A stretch of 64,000 bases of DNA, taken from Phalacrocorax aristotelis. Taxonomy: Eukaryota; Chordata; Aves; Suliformes; Phalacrocoracidae. How positions within the stretch are numbered: position 1 is the first letter of the stretch; each line of letters begins with the position of its first letter. A model generated the notes under the pieces. It ran no database searches and was not told the DNA's origin. It worked only from the letters and a program-made list of their open reading frames with translations. Shown here piece after piece: positions 14,101-25,627 of the stretch. Both the position numbers and the translations under genes were made by a program. The DNA is taken from positions 40,036,512 to 40,100,511 of the forward strand of contig NC_134281.1 in the NCBI RefSeq assembly GCF_949628215.1. The letters run 5' to 3'.

Positions 14101-17100
14101 GACGCACAACTCCCAACAACAGTCAAACATTACAAGTTTTCAGGATGTGTCTGAAAAAAATTACCATCCACCACAATTTTCCATAAAATGGATACGTTAC
14201 ATAAATTCTACCATTAAGTGGATTGGGAGTAGGTTGGGATTCACAGTGACAGAGCTAAAATTAAGGTGGTTCAACAACCATTTTCAAGGATGTATATACA
14301 TACAGTTTTTGGTGAAAGAAATCTTTAAGACGGTATTTGTTTCTTCCATCCCTTTCCTTGAGTTTCAAAGTTAAACTTTGTACTTTTCCCTCTGTATACA
14401 GTTAAAGAGGCCTTCTGAACAACTCAATGGCAAGTATATCTTTCATGAAATCGGATATTATAACAGAAGCTATACAAAGAAAAGCTAAGCACAAGTTGAA
14501 GAAGTAAACTTGAGAACTGCAGAATCAATGAAGCTTTATTCTTATTAATTTGCCTCTTGTACTTTCTCTGTTCTCTAATATATGTGCTTTGACTTAAACT
14601 TTTCCCACAATTTATTATTCTTACTGATCACCTTCCACACAGATTCTCATGTATTTAGATAATGAGCAAACACAGGCTACAATTTTTTCCCCTCAGTGGA
14701 GTATTAATGGAAGGCACCTCCACAGCATGTCAACTCCTTGAACTTGACAAATTTAAAACCTACGAGATCTCTACTGCTTGTCAAGTCTGTCTGTAATCAT
14801 ACAATGGATAAAGAGGGATGAGAGAAAGATATAAACACAGGGCCTCTGAGATACCAGAAGCATCATATTAGGGAAATAAAATTATCCTATCTAGCAACTT
14901 ATCACCATTTTGCCACAATTCGTATCAGATAGCTGTAACAATCCATCAAAGTACATAAACTAAAACATTCTAGGGGTCAGCATTAGCACATCAGTCTATT
15001 TGTCCTGGAAAAAACAACAGAAGTTAGAATCTAACAGAACACATCTAATCGTTTCCCTTGACTTCAGCCTAACTGGAAAGCCTACCTGAGAAAGTGGGTT
15101 GGGGGTAGGCAGGAGTCCACCTCCAGGCAGCAGACCTGCCACAGCATTAGCTGGTGCCAAGAGAGACAAAGCCTTAGTCTCATCAGGAATAACTCCTGCA
15201 GAGAAATAGCCTTGCATTAGAATGCATTCCATTTCAAAGGCAGAAAATACACAAATACACCCAGAAAATGTCTCCCTGATACACCACCTGAGTTTGTTGA
15301 AAGTACTTATGTTGGCTAAAATACAAAGCTTGATGTCTATTAATATTTATCATTAATTTTTTTGTCAGAATGGAACTTCAATGTGTGAAAATTTGACTGT
15401 TCCTTTTTCTCTACAAATGGTTAAGTTTCTAGAGCAAAAAAATAGCACAATACACACTACTTTTTTGTTAACACTGCCAAGATTTCATCACCTGTACTCG
15501 ATTTTTAAGTCATGAACCAAACGTAAGCAAGCACAGTCGGTTCTCCAGGGGTGTGCTCTCAACTTTCAAAAGCTGTTTTATGAACAACGACTCGTGTCGG
15601 CTGCTTCACTATAAAGCACACAGAAAAATCAAGATACACAAGACAAAAAAAGTTTGATTTAGGGGTTAATAATATGGTACAGTTCACTATGTTTTCTTTT
15701 ACACCTACCATATAAATTTTGTAAAACTTAAAGAGAAGGTATGGAAATATTTTTTGTTGAATCAAGCGTAGGGCTTTTGCTGACTTGTCAAATGAAAACG
15801 ACTCTCTGCAGATCTTCAAATACACGCTGTGTATGTGTGTCTGTGGGTGGATGGGTGCATACATACAGTATATCGTGGCACATTCCTTACCTGTGCAGTA
15901 AAATGCATTTGTTCCAATATGTGCCATGCTTATTGTACCAAGAATGCTGCTACATACTGCCATTTCAGAAGAAACTTCTGGCCCAAAATCTTGCAGCCAA
16001 CTAAGACAAGTGTCTTATTTCACTGCCTGCTCTGCACATATAATTTTAAGGGTCCTACTATGGAACAAGTAATTATGTAGGTATTTTTATTCTATCCAAC
16101 AGCAAAAGCCCTATACAGATGGATTAATTTGTTAATGTGCCCAAGCCCCCAAAATGAGAGTTCAATAAACAATTTTACTATATATTTGCAAATACCAGTA
16201 GTGTTTCTGTAATACATATTAAGAAACTGCATCTCATCATAAAACATACAATATGTACAGGGCACTTAAGAGAAACTGGATAAGCTGCAGAAGAAAACTG
16301 TTGGGTGGTATTTTCAGCAGGGCCTGGTATATAGTTCAGGCTGAACCAGGGAAAAGAACTGTAAAACACAACAACAAAAAAGAAAAACCACTGTTAAATA
16401 AAGGTAATGGTTCCTTCCACCTATACTGAGAAGTGCCGATAATATAAACAAATGTATAATACACAGCACTGTTATCTTGCTTGTGTCATTGAGCTGTCAT
16501 CAATTTAGATACCAAAAGTTATGGAGGGAGAGGGGGGAAAAAGGTCATTTAGATAAAGGGCATTAATGCATAAATATATTAACACACCTACAGAGAGATT
16601 ATGGGGTAATTTTGCATGCAAAATTATGTCTCAGAGGATATTTATAAATTATATCTAAACATTTCAAATTAGTGCAACTACAACATTTCTGGCATCTAAA
16701 TACAAATCCTCAGACTTATCTTGAGACACCTCATAGAAGATCTGCATCCATTAAAAAAACTCATGCATCTGATCCTCTAATTGTTTTTAAAAAAGTATTT
16801 AGAAATAAATAAACTACAATTTTAAAAAAAGCAATGAGGCCCCTCACCAGTTAATTTTCATGCTTCAAGAGTTTTTTTTACTGCTGCTTTGTTAGAACCA
16901 TGAAATACTGCATGAATGTGTAGAAATGAAAGAAAAAGAAACAGACAAAAGAAACAAACATTAACCAAAGAACCTAAATACCCCCCCCAGCCATCTTTAA
17001 TCTTAGAGTTCCTTCCAAATCTAGGAATATCACAGTGAAAATTACAAATACTAAACCTTACCGTAGACTTTGTGTATAGTTCTATAACACAAAGCAACAG

Positions 17101-20100
17101 CCAACACCAAAATGTCTGTGTATGCTAAAACTGGAGTGCGCTTGTGATATAGGGGATAATTATTGCACTAAACAGATAATAAACATTTACTTTAGTGACA
17201 GGCAATATTAATACAGAATTATCACAATAGAAACTAAAAGATAAAGGGCCCAGTTCAGCACAGTAGTTAAGCATATGCCTGGCTTTAAGCACATGAGCAA
17301 TTTCACTAAGGTTTTAAGAATCTTGCTGTATCGTGCTTAAACAGCTTGTTGAATTGGGACCCTGGCAGTATGCATTTGCAGGGAAAACTATACTCCAGTA
17401 CAGGGACAAAAGCATATGATTACAAAACCAGGGGGCATAACTTAATTGGCTGAACATATCTCTTGTGATATGTCACATCATTAGGCCACAAACATCAGCA
17501 TTCTGAACTGCTAGAACACCACAAGAAACTGCCCATGAGGAACTCCTTGTTTTAAACAGGCCCGTTAAGATATTCTACCTTATTAGTTTTATTTTCTTTA
17601 TACAATCTGAACCACAACTACTGGGCAGATTTCTCTATGTGCCAGATTTATTCACCATCGAGCACAATGGACAAAGTCGTTCTGACAAAGAGAAAAATGG
17701 TTTTATCCTTATTGGTAAAGTTAAACACTAACATTCTTCACATGGGCCTTGGAGAATATTTCAGTACTAACTCGGACTGTTGCTGTATCATGCTTTAATA
17801 CAAAGATGAGGACAGGATGCCTTTCAACTATGCTATTATATCTAAACTGGCGAAAGCAGAAGCAGTAACTCAATGGCAATTTCAGAACGTGTTCTCTACT
17901 CTCAAAAAGCAGCACGCCTCAAACAAAGGTCATGCTGCAGATTCCTAAGTTTTCACATCTTTTAAGCTTAAGGAATACAAAGATAAGACAGCTCCCCAGG
18001 CCTCAAAAGACAGCCTACAGCATTACAATAGCTTGATTATAGGTCTGAACCCAGGCCATGTACCAAATTTATTACTGTAGTATGACTTAATCTGCAGAGA
18101 TTTTATTTAATTCAAGCGATCTGGGAAAATCCATTATTTCAGAAGTAAATCAAGAAACAGTACAATGGAAATCAGTTACTTCTAAAGCAAGTCTAGAAGA
18201 GTTTAATAAGACTTCTGTAAGAAGAGGTGTCTTCTCAGCACTTTGTTTTTAAGGTAAGTTCCAAAAACCCTGCTCATTGCCTTTCAAATTACTGTAACAC
18301 CCTAAAATGTAAAAATAAAAAGAAGAAGAGAAAATGTAGTTAACAAGTGGTTACACCAGGAAAACACTTGGGGACTTGAGTGCTTGCTGGCCTTTAGTTA
18401 ATGTCTAGAATCCCCTGTAGCTGCAGAGGACCCACTGTTTTTCAGTCATCTGGAAGGGCTTTGCATTTGCCTTCTCCACTACAAAAATCACACACACAAA
18501 TAACAGAGAGAAGAGTTTATTATTTAGTGAAATTCTATAAAATATATCAAGGATGAACAAGAAAACTTGGAATAAAAAACTAGTACCAGTGCCCATTTGG
18601 CACCTCGTGGAAGATCTCACTTTTAAATTAAACCATAATTATTCAAACCCTTGGTATACTGAACTTCACAGTGAGAGTGGATGCCTTTTCAGGGGAGTTG
18701 CCAGCTAAAGGCAGTGGCAGCGTATCTCAAAGAAATGTTAATCTACTCTCCCATGCACTCTCAGGGAGGGAGAAATCATTCTCGCGAAGAGATTTACACC
18801 TATGTGAAAGTGGCAAATGCTTAGTTATTTAGGCAAAATTTCCTTAAAATCTTGACCTGTTTGCCTAAGTCTGCTTAGGAAAATGTCTCGTTGAGACTAA
18901 TACAGAGCAAAATTTGGAAATAAATCTGCCTATAGCGTTAATATTCTAAACTTAAGGACACACAAAACCAGTAAGAGGTAAACTTTCCTCTTCCATTCAG
19001 TGTCACTAGATTAAAAAAATTCTTTAATCCATGGGCCAATGGCAATATACCAAGGGTTTCAAAATGTTAATATCTTATATGTTTGACATTTTACTAATTC
19101 TCATTTTTGTGAACTATACTGGAATAAAATGCCATCATATGGTGGCTTCATAGGCCATTAAACAATTCACAAACCTTCTGCATATGGTACGACTATCAAC
19201 GCTCTGTCAACGAATACAGTGTTTGTCAGATGCTGGGCCACAACTGCCGAGTCAGGATCATGGAACTTTACAAAACAGACACGCGACGAAACAGGCAAAG
19301 GAGAATCACTGAAAAAGAAAGAAAGAAATTACTTAGACGGAAGCAAGTCTGACAGCATGAAACTTGTAACTTCTATTGTCTCTCCACTTTCGCCAAACCA
19401 GGAAGTCACAGGGGACTATGGGGTACGTCTCTACACAAGAACATGATTTCAGGTTTTGTATCAAACAATTTGCAACTGGACATTAATTCTATTATACGCA
19501 ATATATATCTATGACCTGTCACCTAAATGCAAATTAGCTTTCATGACCTGCCTGTGAGAAGGGAAGGAGACAAAGAAAAACTTTGCTCAAGAAAGACAAG
19601 AGTTACCTACTACGTACACTGGATAAGTAATGAAAACCATTAGTTTTATACTTTCTGCTTTAGGCCCCAAATTACTTATTACGGTAAATTATGAAACTAA
19701 GAGGGTAATGATTAAAAGATCACTACAATTTTACTTATCAACACAATTTCACAGAAGCTTCTACACCAAACTTCATCATGCTTCTCACACATACAGAAAC
19801 TGCCAAATTCATTCTGAAGGGATGTACACTGCTAAACGTGTGTCTGCCACTCAGCAGCTACAGAACCAAACACAAAGAAATTCAAGAAGCTCAGGTGGGT
19901 AACACTACAGCTGAAATCTCACTAACAGGTGAAAAGTTCCTAAACAACCAATCAGTAAACATATACCTCTTTCCAAGATAGGTCTGTACCTACTCCACAG
20001 CTCAAAATGAGCATCTGTCAGCAGAGCTGTGTAAAAAATCCCAGACATGGAAAATCCAAAAGAGACTGCATTAATTTCCAGTCACTTGAAAAAAGCCAGA

Positions 20101-23100
20101 AATATCTACTTCCTACAACAATAGGAAAGAATTGCAGACCATACAACTGTATTCCCCTCCCTCCCTGAAACAAACCAAAACCAAACACCCAAAAAACAGA
20201 GGCAGAAGCAACTCGGTAAAGGTCCAGAATGGGTTTCAGAAGTCTCTATATCCTGAAAATGGTGCAGATCTGCTTTAATCAGACATCTAAACTAAAGGAC
20301 AGCAAGCAAAAATGTTACGCAGACACAACTGTACAGTAGATGAGTTAAAAGCTGCCTCCAGAAGGTGCAGGGCAGGTACTGAAAGCAGTAGCAAGTCCCA
20401 AAACCCTAGCTCCTAAACAAGGCCTGGGTACGCATGCTGTTCAGTTCTGCCCTCAAGTACCAGAGGCACAAATTAGCCTAAAGAGGTAGCTCTGAGAAAT
20501 ATTAACGAATTCTTCACAACAAAGATCTACATTTACTAACTAGATTCCCAGAAACAGTTATAAGACTAGCTCTTCAAAATGCATCCCACTGCCAAACAGT
20601 TTCATCTGGGCTGAAGAACGTTGACTAAGTCTTAAGCACTGAAAGTGCAGAGAGAGTTGTCAGAATTCAGGAGAATAACTTTGACATCAACAAGAAAGAC
20701 ATCCCAGATCCATTTTTGTTAGTGCAAATGCCAGAAACTATCTAACCTTCACCACCACTGAGCACAGGCTCAGCCCAACATGCAAGCTACACAAACTGAA
20801 GAACTGCCCTAAACACCTATCAGTTCACCCTATAATATACTTCAAATTGAACCTGATGTTAAAAACTAGATTGGAGCCAGCATATGGCAGCTTTTGAAGT
20901 ATTAAGATGAGAAACATCCACTTCATCCAAGGACTTCCGAATTTAATAAATTGGAAAGTAACATTGTAGCAGTAAATGGCACAGAGATAGAAAAACTGAA
21001 ACCACTAGCTCTTTTGTATCTATGAATACACAGTAGCTTGCCAAACTGGTGCCTTTTCTTAATCCATTTGCATACATACCAAAGAAGCATTAGCAGACAG
21101 TGTTTAACAAAATCACAGTACTAAAATTTTAAAGAAAAGTATATCAAGGAATTATGGCATATCTGAATGGTATACCAATCTAAGTTCAAAAAAATTAAAC
21201 AATTTATTACATAAATGCAGTACAATATTCTCATTCTTAAAATGTCCGTGATAACATAGGAACATATAACAGAGTAGATACCATTTCTATAAACGAGTAC
21301 CACCACGTAAGAAACCGTGCAGCTAGCTGAACCTACAAAACCAACTGAAAATACTTAAGGCTATGGTTATGCAGCCTGACATTTAATATAAATCAGTGTA
21401 TTTAATTTTTTAAAATGTATTTTCAGTCACTCTAAAATCCAAGCTGTGGCTGAGCGAAATTCATCAAGAACAGAATGTTCTCAACAGTTACCAAAAAAAG
21501 GCCATCATTATTCTAATTCACCAGAGATCGAAAAATTTAGTAATTCTCTCTCAGACATCATGCCAATGAATGCTGAGACACACGACAATTTACTGCGGTT
21601 GGTGCCTGTACAACGTACCCATTCTGATGTACAGTACATTCTGAAATACAGCGGATGAACAGGGAAATCCAACCTCCATACCATAACCTCTAACTACTCG
21701 TTCCACCAAAGTTCCCTCATGTTGCAGCCAACATCTTAAATATTAAATCTGTTTTTTAAAGGGATATTTCTGTCACCTACATAAATATTATTACTGATGT
21801 AAAATCAGGCAAGAACCAGGCTGGAGTGGACAGACTGTCCATGCAAGTGATGTTCTTCAACGTTATCATGTTCATCAGGTGAGAAGAAACAGTTAAAAAA
21901 AAGAAAAATGAAACACCCACCCAAAACCCAGAAAAAAGAACCAGTGCAAGTGCTTCACTTTGAAACAGAAGCTGTCATCCTTTTCTCAGCAGACCAGTGG
22001 CAATTGCAAGTAATGCCGGTGTTCCGAAAGAGTCCATGTATAACTTCCATCAGCAGCTACTAGAGATGGCAAAAGATCTCACCAATTACTATGCCATCCA
22101 ACATATGTAATTATTAAGCATGCTCCTAATTTTATCAGTCTAACTCTGTAGATGGTATTTTCCATCAGATGTGCTTTTTTTCTTGGTAAAATTCTCTTTC
22201 CCTAAAAATTTGATGGGATCATTCATATCTAAAGAGCAGGAGACCAGTCCCTATCAAACACCAGTGTCATATAACCTTCTATGCCCAAGTTTCAGAGCAG
22301 AAACTTAATTTGTGATGGAAAGGCAATTTTCATACGCTAAACCAAATATGCTGAAATAAGCATATATATGTGTGTGCATATACACACACCCCCTTTAAAA
22401 AAAGAAAAGGCAAAAAAAAAGAAAAAGCACCCTCAGAAACCCATTGCCTCCACTTTTCAATTTGCCTACAGTGGAGGATGAAGCTATGTGGAATACAATA
22501 AAGACAAGAACCAGGCAATGGAGTTGTGGAAAAGCAGAAGGAGGGAAGAAAGTTTGGACAAGAAAAACAGAAGAAGTCACAGAGCTGGTTATGTATTAAA
22601 AGATGTTATATAAAGCTGAGATATACATAAAATGTGTAACAGCTGATTAAATAACTGGGATATGGAGATGGATGAGGGGAGAGAAAGAGAAACAGAAATT
22701 TAAAGAACTTCAGGAAGTTTTATCTGATCTGGAAGACTGGGAGAATAAGGAACTTCTACAGGGGACAGAAGAATCAGAGTGGTCAAGAGAAAGATCAAAG
22801 AAGGAGGAAGAGCAACGGAAGTGGGACTGGTTACTCAGAAATACTATATGCAAGAAAAGAATCCCAGTATAATCTGGGACATAAAGAGATTCAGTTTATG
22901 GAGAGAATTTACATATTACAATTTATATCCTGTACCCCCCAAAAAACAGATGAACACCATGGGCAGGGAAAAGTCAGGACCTGAAGTTTAAAGAAAGAAC
23001 TAATAGAAAAGGCTTTAGAAAAAGCAGACAAAAGAACATGCCACTATTAAAAAATACACCCCTCTTCGGTATGAAATGAAATCAGAGACACTAATGCATC

Positions 23101-25627
23101 CCAAGATCAGATCTCTGAGCACCTCAGTGAAGATCTGCAGTGGATCTAGAGGTGCCAGAGCCCTTGGCATCTCTGCATGGAGAACACCACAAAGGAAATG
23201 ACACAAAGCCTCCTTAAAATAGTAAGGTAAAAATTAATCCCAGTCCTAAAAAGTGCCCACTCTAGTATCAAGTGCACAACCTTTATATACAGTTTTCAGA
23301 AATGCTGTTTTTCCACCAAGACATATATTCTATAATGAAGATATATGTTAATGTTCACTTCAACAGCTATTCAGTATTTTCTACATCTTCTGTGCAAAGT
23401 CTATTTAGTTACACTGTATTTCCTGTTCTGTATTAGTGTCTTCATTGGCTTTTCCATAGTTACAACTTTTTCATAAATAGTAAGAAATGTTCATAATATT
23501 CCTAGAAGATGAAAAGTATTACCCTCCTCATTCGTTTTAGGGATTTGAAATAGAAATTTAGGCCAAATGTTTTTGGTAATTTTTGGTCATCCATTTTGAA
23601 ATATCTGGCACCAGGGTCACTGGAGTTATTTGTGTCTTGGTGCCTTTTCTCCCTTGGTACATAGCCTTCACCAACACAGGCGTAAAGGCAGCCAACTTGA
23701 TATTTTTGTATACCAACAAAATGACCCAGCTGAAGTGACAAAACAGCAGGGCCAGAACAAAGGAGGCAGAAGTCAGCAGTCAAACACAGGAGCCTGACCT
23801 TTTTGCAGAAACAAACTTACTCAAGGATACAAACCAGGAATTTTTCCCTACAGACTGGTATCTACTAGTGTCAAACATTACAGACATAAGGATATGATGC
23901 AGATCTCCCTGAAGCCATTTCTTCTCTTCCCATAGCCCAGCTCTACAACACACCCATCACAGACTTCCCTCCAGTGCACAACCCCAAAACAGAGCCAATG
24001 CTTGTACTGAGTAGTGTCCTGTGGGGCCAGCACCTCACTACACATCTATACATTCTTAATTTGGCCCCTTTGCACAGACAGTCTGGGCTACGGTAAAGGG
24101 CGAGTTGCTGGGCTGGGTTTTGGATTTAGGGATTTTTTTCTGTAGAGCACTTCATTCTGATACCACAAAAGGAATCTTTTAACAGATCAGTCAATATGTA
24201 TCTAAAACTACAAAGTTTCAGAAACTGAATTCACCTGTAATAACCTTCCTTAAATACTAGGACAAAATATTAAAATGCAGAACAGTACATCAAATAACTG
24301 CATCTGTTTAAAGGCAAGTTACTTTGCTGGCTGCCGAGCATTAATGGTTCTGCCATTCAAGTACAGTTATCCCAGCTATTAACAATGCAACTCTTATGCT
24401 TGGAACTGTCCCTCAGTTTCAGTTACATACACATTCTGTTTCCTTCTATGCTTCAATTTCCAACATGACATTGCCAAAATCCAACCCAAAGTAATAAACT
24501 GCAGGAACACCAGAAATACTATTTCTGAATTTGCACATATATTAGCTAGCAGGACAGGGGAATTTTCCTGGGTTTGTGCTAGCAGGGATTGAAGATCAAA
24601 TGATAAAAGAAAGAATGCTTTGTAACAGCTTTTTTAAATATAAGACTCCAAACAGTCTTAGGTATTAAAAATAATTGACTGTGTTCTTGTTTGATTTTTT
24701 CTCCAAACAAACAATCCTCATTTATCATGGCAAAAAGAAACCTCTTTACTTATACAATACATATGCAAAAGATCAACATATAATGACATTAAGTTCTGTA
24801 AAACAAATCAAATTGACATGGCCAAAATCAATGTTATTGCCTAACTAACGTAATAAATGTGTATTATTTGTACATTAGTGATTACCTGCCCATTTTGCAC
24901 GGAATGCTCTGCAAGGAACGCATATTTATACAAAAATTTTAGTTTTAAGGCCAACTGTCCATAAAATGCCTACAGTTCTGGAGCTTGACCAGACAGCAGA
25001 GGTTAGTTAGACAGCCCTGGAACGAACAGCTCCTAGAGAAGAACGTGCATCTGACAGGAGGAATCCCGCGTGTAATTTGCATGCCGTAAATAACCGTCTT
25101 TTCCCTCACATATGCGCATAACGTAATTACGTGAATAATTACAATTGTATTAAGCACGTAAATTCTTACAGCAACTCCATCTGAGAGGGGAGAAGGCTGC
25201 AGAGCCAAGGAAAGGAGCTCGCTCCGACGCGACTGACTGAGACTCCCCCGAGCACACCCGCGCGGTGCTGACCGACGTGGGCTGGCGGGGATCTCGCCGC
25301 CTCATGATCGGGCGAGCCCCACGGCAGCCCGAGGCCCCGCGGCAGCCCGCCGCCATGGAGGCAGGAGGCGGGCCGCTAGCTTGCGCTGGGGGAGGGGAGG
25401 GGAAGGCGGAGGCGGCGGCCGGGCCGCGGCGAGGCGGAGGAAGGGGCCCGCTCCTGGCGGGGGAGGGGAAGGAGGGGAGGAGGGAGTGCCGCCACTCACT
25501 CGGGGGGGAAGAGGCGCAGCTCCTCGATCTTTCCGAGGAAGCCGAAGAGCGTCCGCATCTGCTCGGAGCTGGCGCTGGGCGAGACGTTGGTGACCTGGAT
25601 CACGTCGGTGCCGCTGCTTGAAGCCAT
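4923..25627 (-). CDS. SRSF11: SRSF11, serine/arginine-rich splicing factor 11 (p54): whole gene, 12 coding exons
   Basis: The gene encodes a nuclear SR-family RNA-binding protein that acts in pre-mRNA splicing; the family is known to bind U2AF-type partners through the RS domain. Exons listed separately join without any frame break to 1,377 bases, 458 residues plus stop (human is about 484). Order in the protein: an RRM at about residues 8-88 with an RNP2-like IQVTNV and an RNP1-like RVCFVKF; an Ala/Leu/Pro-rich linker at about 89-172 (LLPGGGLLPTPNP and similar); a helical charged segment at about 185-210 (SKEIEEAMKRVREAQ); an RS/RRR domain at about 220-350; a Lys/Arg/Asp/Glu tail ending in HHEEDMDMSD. 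The ATG at 25,627 was chosen because MASSSGTDV leads straight into the RRM. The long Gly-rich N-terminus of the mammalian protein is missing from this start. The gene lies head-to-head with LRRC40. Identification is very secure. Confidence 0.97.
5227..5365 (-). CDS. SRSF11: SRSF11 coding exon 11
   Basis: Acceptor TTGTAG, donor GTATGT. Starts with one base completing Arg348 and ends in phase 0 (residues 349-394, HKKEKKKDKDKERSRDERER and onward). It is separated from exon 12 by an intron of only 109 bases (5,118-5,226), the shortest of the gene and a candidate for retention. Confidence 0.96.
6000..6095 (-). CDS. SRSF11: SRSF11 coding exon 10
   Basis: Acceptor CCTGCAG, donor GTCAGT. Residues 317-347 with split Arg codons at both ends. 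Encodes part of the RS domain (RSRSGTRSPKKPRSPKRK, then SRSPSPRR). It is preceded on the minus strand by an unusual A-rich tract (6,118-6,205). Confidence 0.96.
6118..6205. repeat. T-rich (A-rich on the gene strand) low-complexity tract
   Basis: Runs of T interrupted by G on the + strand, so A-rich on the SRSF11 strand. The near edge lies only about 20 bases from the exon 10 acceptor and so spans the expected branch-point zone. It looks like an expanded simple repeat or a decayed poly(A) tail. Confidence 0.8.
6784..6873 (-). CDS. SRSF11: SRSF11 coding exon 9
   Basis: Acceptor CTAAAAG and donor GTACAG; 90 bases with split Arg codons at both ends. Residues 287-315, DKKKEEKEKKRSKTPPKSYS followed by TTRRSRSTS. 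The acceptor has a weak pyrimidine tract, so this exon could be alternatively used; skipping it would keep the frame. Confidence 0.94.
7432..7563 (-). CDS. SRSF11: SRSF11 coding exon 8 (core RS domain)
   Basis: Acceptor TGACAG, donor GTAATT; 132 bases, residues 243-285. Dense RS/RRR repeats (RSRSRSRRRSHSKSRSRRRS, then KSPRRRRSHSRERSRRSRS), typical of the SR-protein interaction domain. The length is a multiple of three, so skipping would keep the frame. Confidence 0.96.
8739..8820 (-). CDS. SRSF11: SRSF11 coding exon 7
   Basis: Acceptor CTCCAG, donor GTAGGT; 82 bases, residues 216-241, KKDEKRRHSRSRSRSRRRRT then PSSSRH. Opens the RS domain. Confidence 0.96.
9791..9918 (-). CDS. SRSF11: SRSF11 coding exon 6
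   Basis: Acceptor ACCAG, donor GTAATT; 128 bases, residues 173-214. LNHVAAGLVSPSLKSDTSSK followed by EIEEAMKRVREAQSLISAAI-EP, a predicted amphipathic helix just before the RS domain. Confidence 0.96.
11438..11487 (-). CDS. SRSF11: SRSF11 coding exon 5
   Basis: Short exon of 50 bases with acceptor CTCACAG and donor GTAAGC. Encodes SLAADQLLKLMSTVDP (residues 156-171) plus two bases of Lys172. Confidence 0.95.
12960..13052 (-). CDS. SRSF11: SRSF11 coding exon 4
   Basis: Acceptor TTACAG, donor GTATGC; 93 bases in phase 0 at both ends. Encodes the Ala/Leu-rich linker, residues 125-155 (IGAVPLAALGAPALDPALAA and on to NLNSQ). Confidence 0.96.
15086..15195 (-). CDS. SRSF11: SRSF11 coding exon 3
   Basis: Acceptor CTGCAG, donor GTAGGC; 110 bases, completing Gly88 and encoding residues 89-124 (VIPDETKALSLLAPANAVAG, then LLPGGGLLPTPNPLSQ). 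It follows the RRM directly. Confidence 0.96.
15891..15956 (-). other. SRSF11: Candidate alternative cassette exon of SRSF11 (possible poison exon)
   Basis: On the minus strand a strong donor (CACAG|GTAAGG) follows a short exon-like stretch. Two acceptors are nested: GGCAG before 15,956 and GTAG before 15,949. The first gives 66 bases, phase 1 to phase 1, adding 22 residues between Glu87 and Gly88 without a stop (VCSSILGTISMAHIGTNAFY and CT). The second gives 59 bases and an in-frame TAA after six codons, a poison exon. Splicing-factor genes commonly carry such exons, and I recall that SRSF11 is among the genes with an ultraconserved intronic element, but that cannot be checked here. No transcript evidence. 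Confidence 0.45.
17246..17362. mobile_element. Fossil palindromic MITE-like element
   Basis: The ends are imperfect inverted repeats: GGGCCCAGTTCAGCA at the left and, read on the other strand, GGGTCCCAATTCAACA at the right. The match continues inward through TTAAGCA, and the inner sequence contains a CTTTAAGCACATGAG block. The form resembles short palindromic non-autonomous DNA transposons common in turtles, crocodilians and, as decayed copies, birds. The family name is not assigned. Confidence 0.55.
19175..19308 (-). CDS. SRSF11: SRSF11 coding exon 2 (second half of the RRM)
   Basis: Acceptor TTTCAG, donor GTTTGT; 134 bases, residues 44-87. DSPLPVSSRVCFVKFHDPDS includes the RNP1-like strand, and NTVFVDRALIVVPYAE is the last strand of the RRM. 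Split codons at both ends agree with exons 1 and 3. Confidence 0.97.
19309..25499 (-). other. SRSF11: SRSF11 intron 1
   Basis: The longest intron of the gene (6,191 bases), interrupting the RRM coding sequence after Asp43. AT-rich, with no recognised repeat or RNA gene. A short CA/TA-rich stretch lies near 22,361-22,390. No exon-like segment with both splice sites and open frame stood out, though one cannot be excluded. Confidence 0.6.
25500..25627 (-). CDS. SRSF11: SRSF11 coding exon 1 (start codon and first half of the RRM)
   Basis: ATG at 25,625-25,627; donor GTGAGT right after the first two bases of Asp43. Encodes MASSSGTDVIQVTNVSPSAS and on to LFGFLGKIEELRLFPP. The frame is open upstream of this ATG to about 25,888, but that upstream part is GC-rich low-complexity sequence and probably holds a 5' UTR intron, so the internal ATG is preferred. 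Confidence 0.93.

Larger units (their letters stand above)
6874..15085 (-). other. SRSF11: SRSF11 introns 3 to 8
   Basis: Introns at 6,874-7,431, 7,564-8,738, 8,821-9,790, 9,919-11,437, 11,488-12,959 and 13,053-15,085. All are AT-rich with GT-AG ends. I recognised no mobile element, RNA gene or further exon. A 17-base poly(T) run on + at about 8,704-8,718 lies just inside the exon 7 donor. Confidence 0.6.
15196..19174 (-). other. SRSF11: SRSF11 intron 2 (contains candidate cassette exons and a MITE-like element)
   Basis: A 3,979-base intron between the RRM exon and exon 3. It holds the candidate cassette exon at 15,891-15,956, a weaker pseudo-exon at 16,250-16,358 and a palindromic fossil element at 17,246-17,362. 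The rest is AT-rich with nothing recognised. Confidence 0.7.

Noticed and set aside
15559-15963. Treating the whole 134-codon minus-strand ORF as a gene
   Set aside because: Only its first part coincides with the candidate cassette exon; the remainder lies beyond a strong GTAAGG donor and reads like intronic AT-rich sequence.
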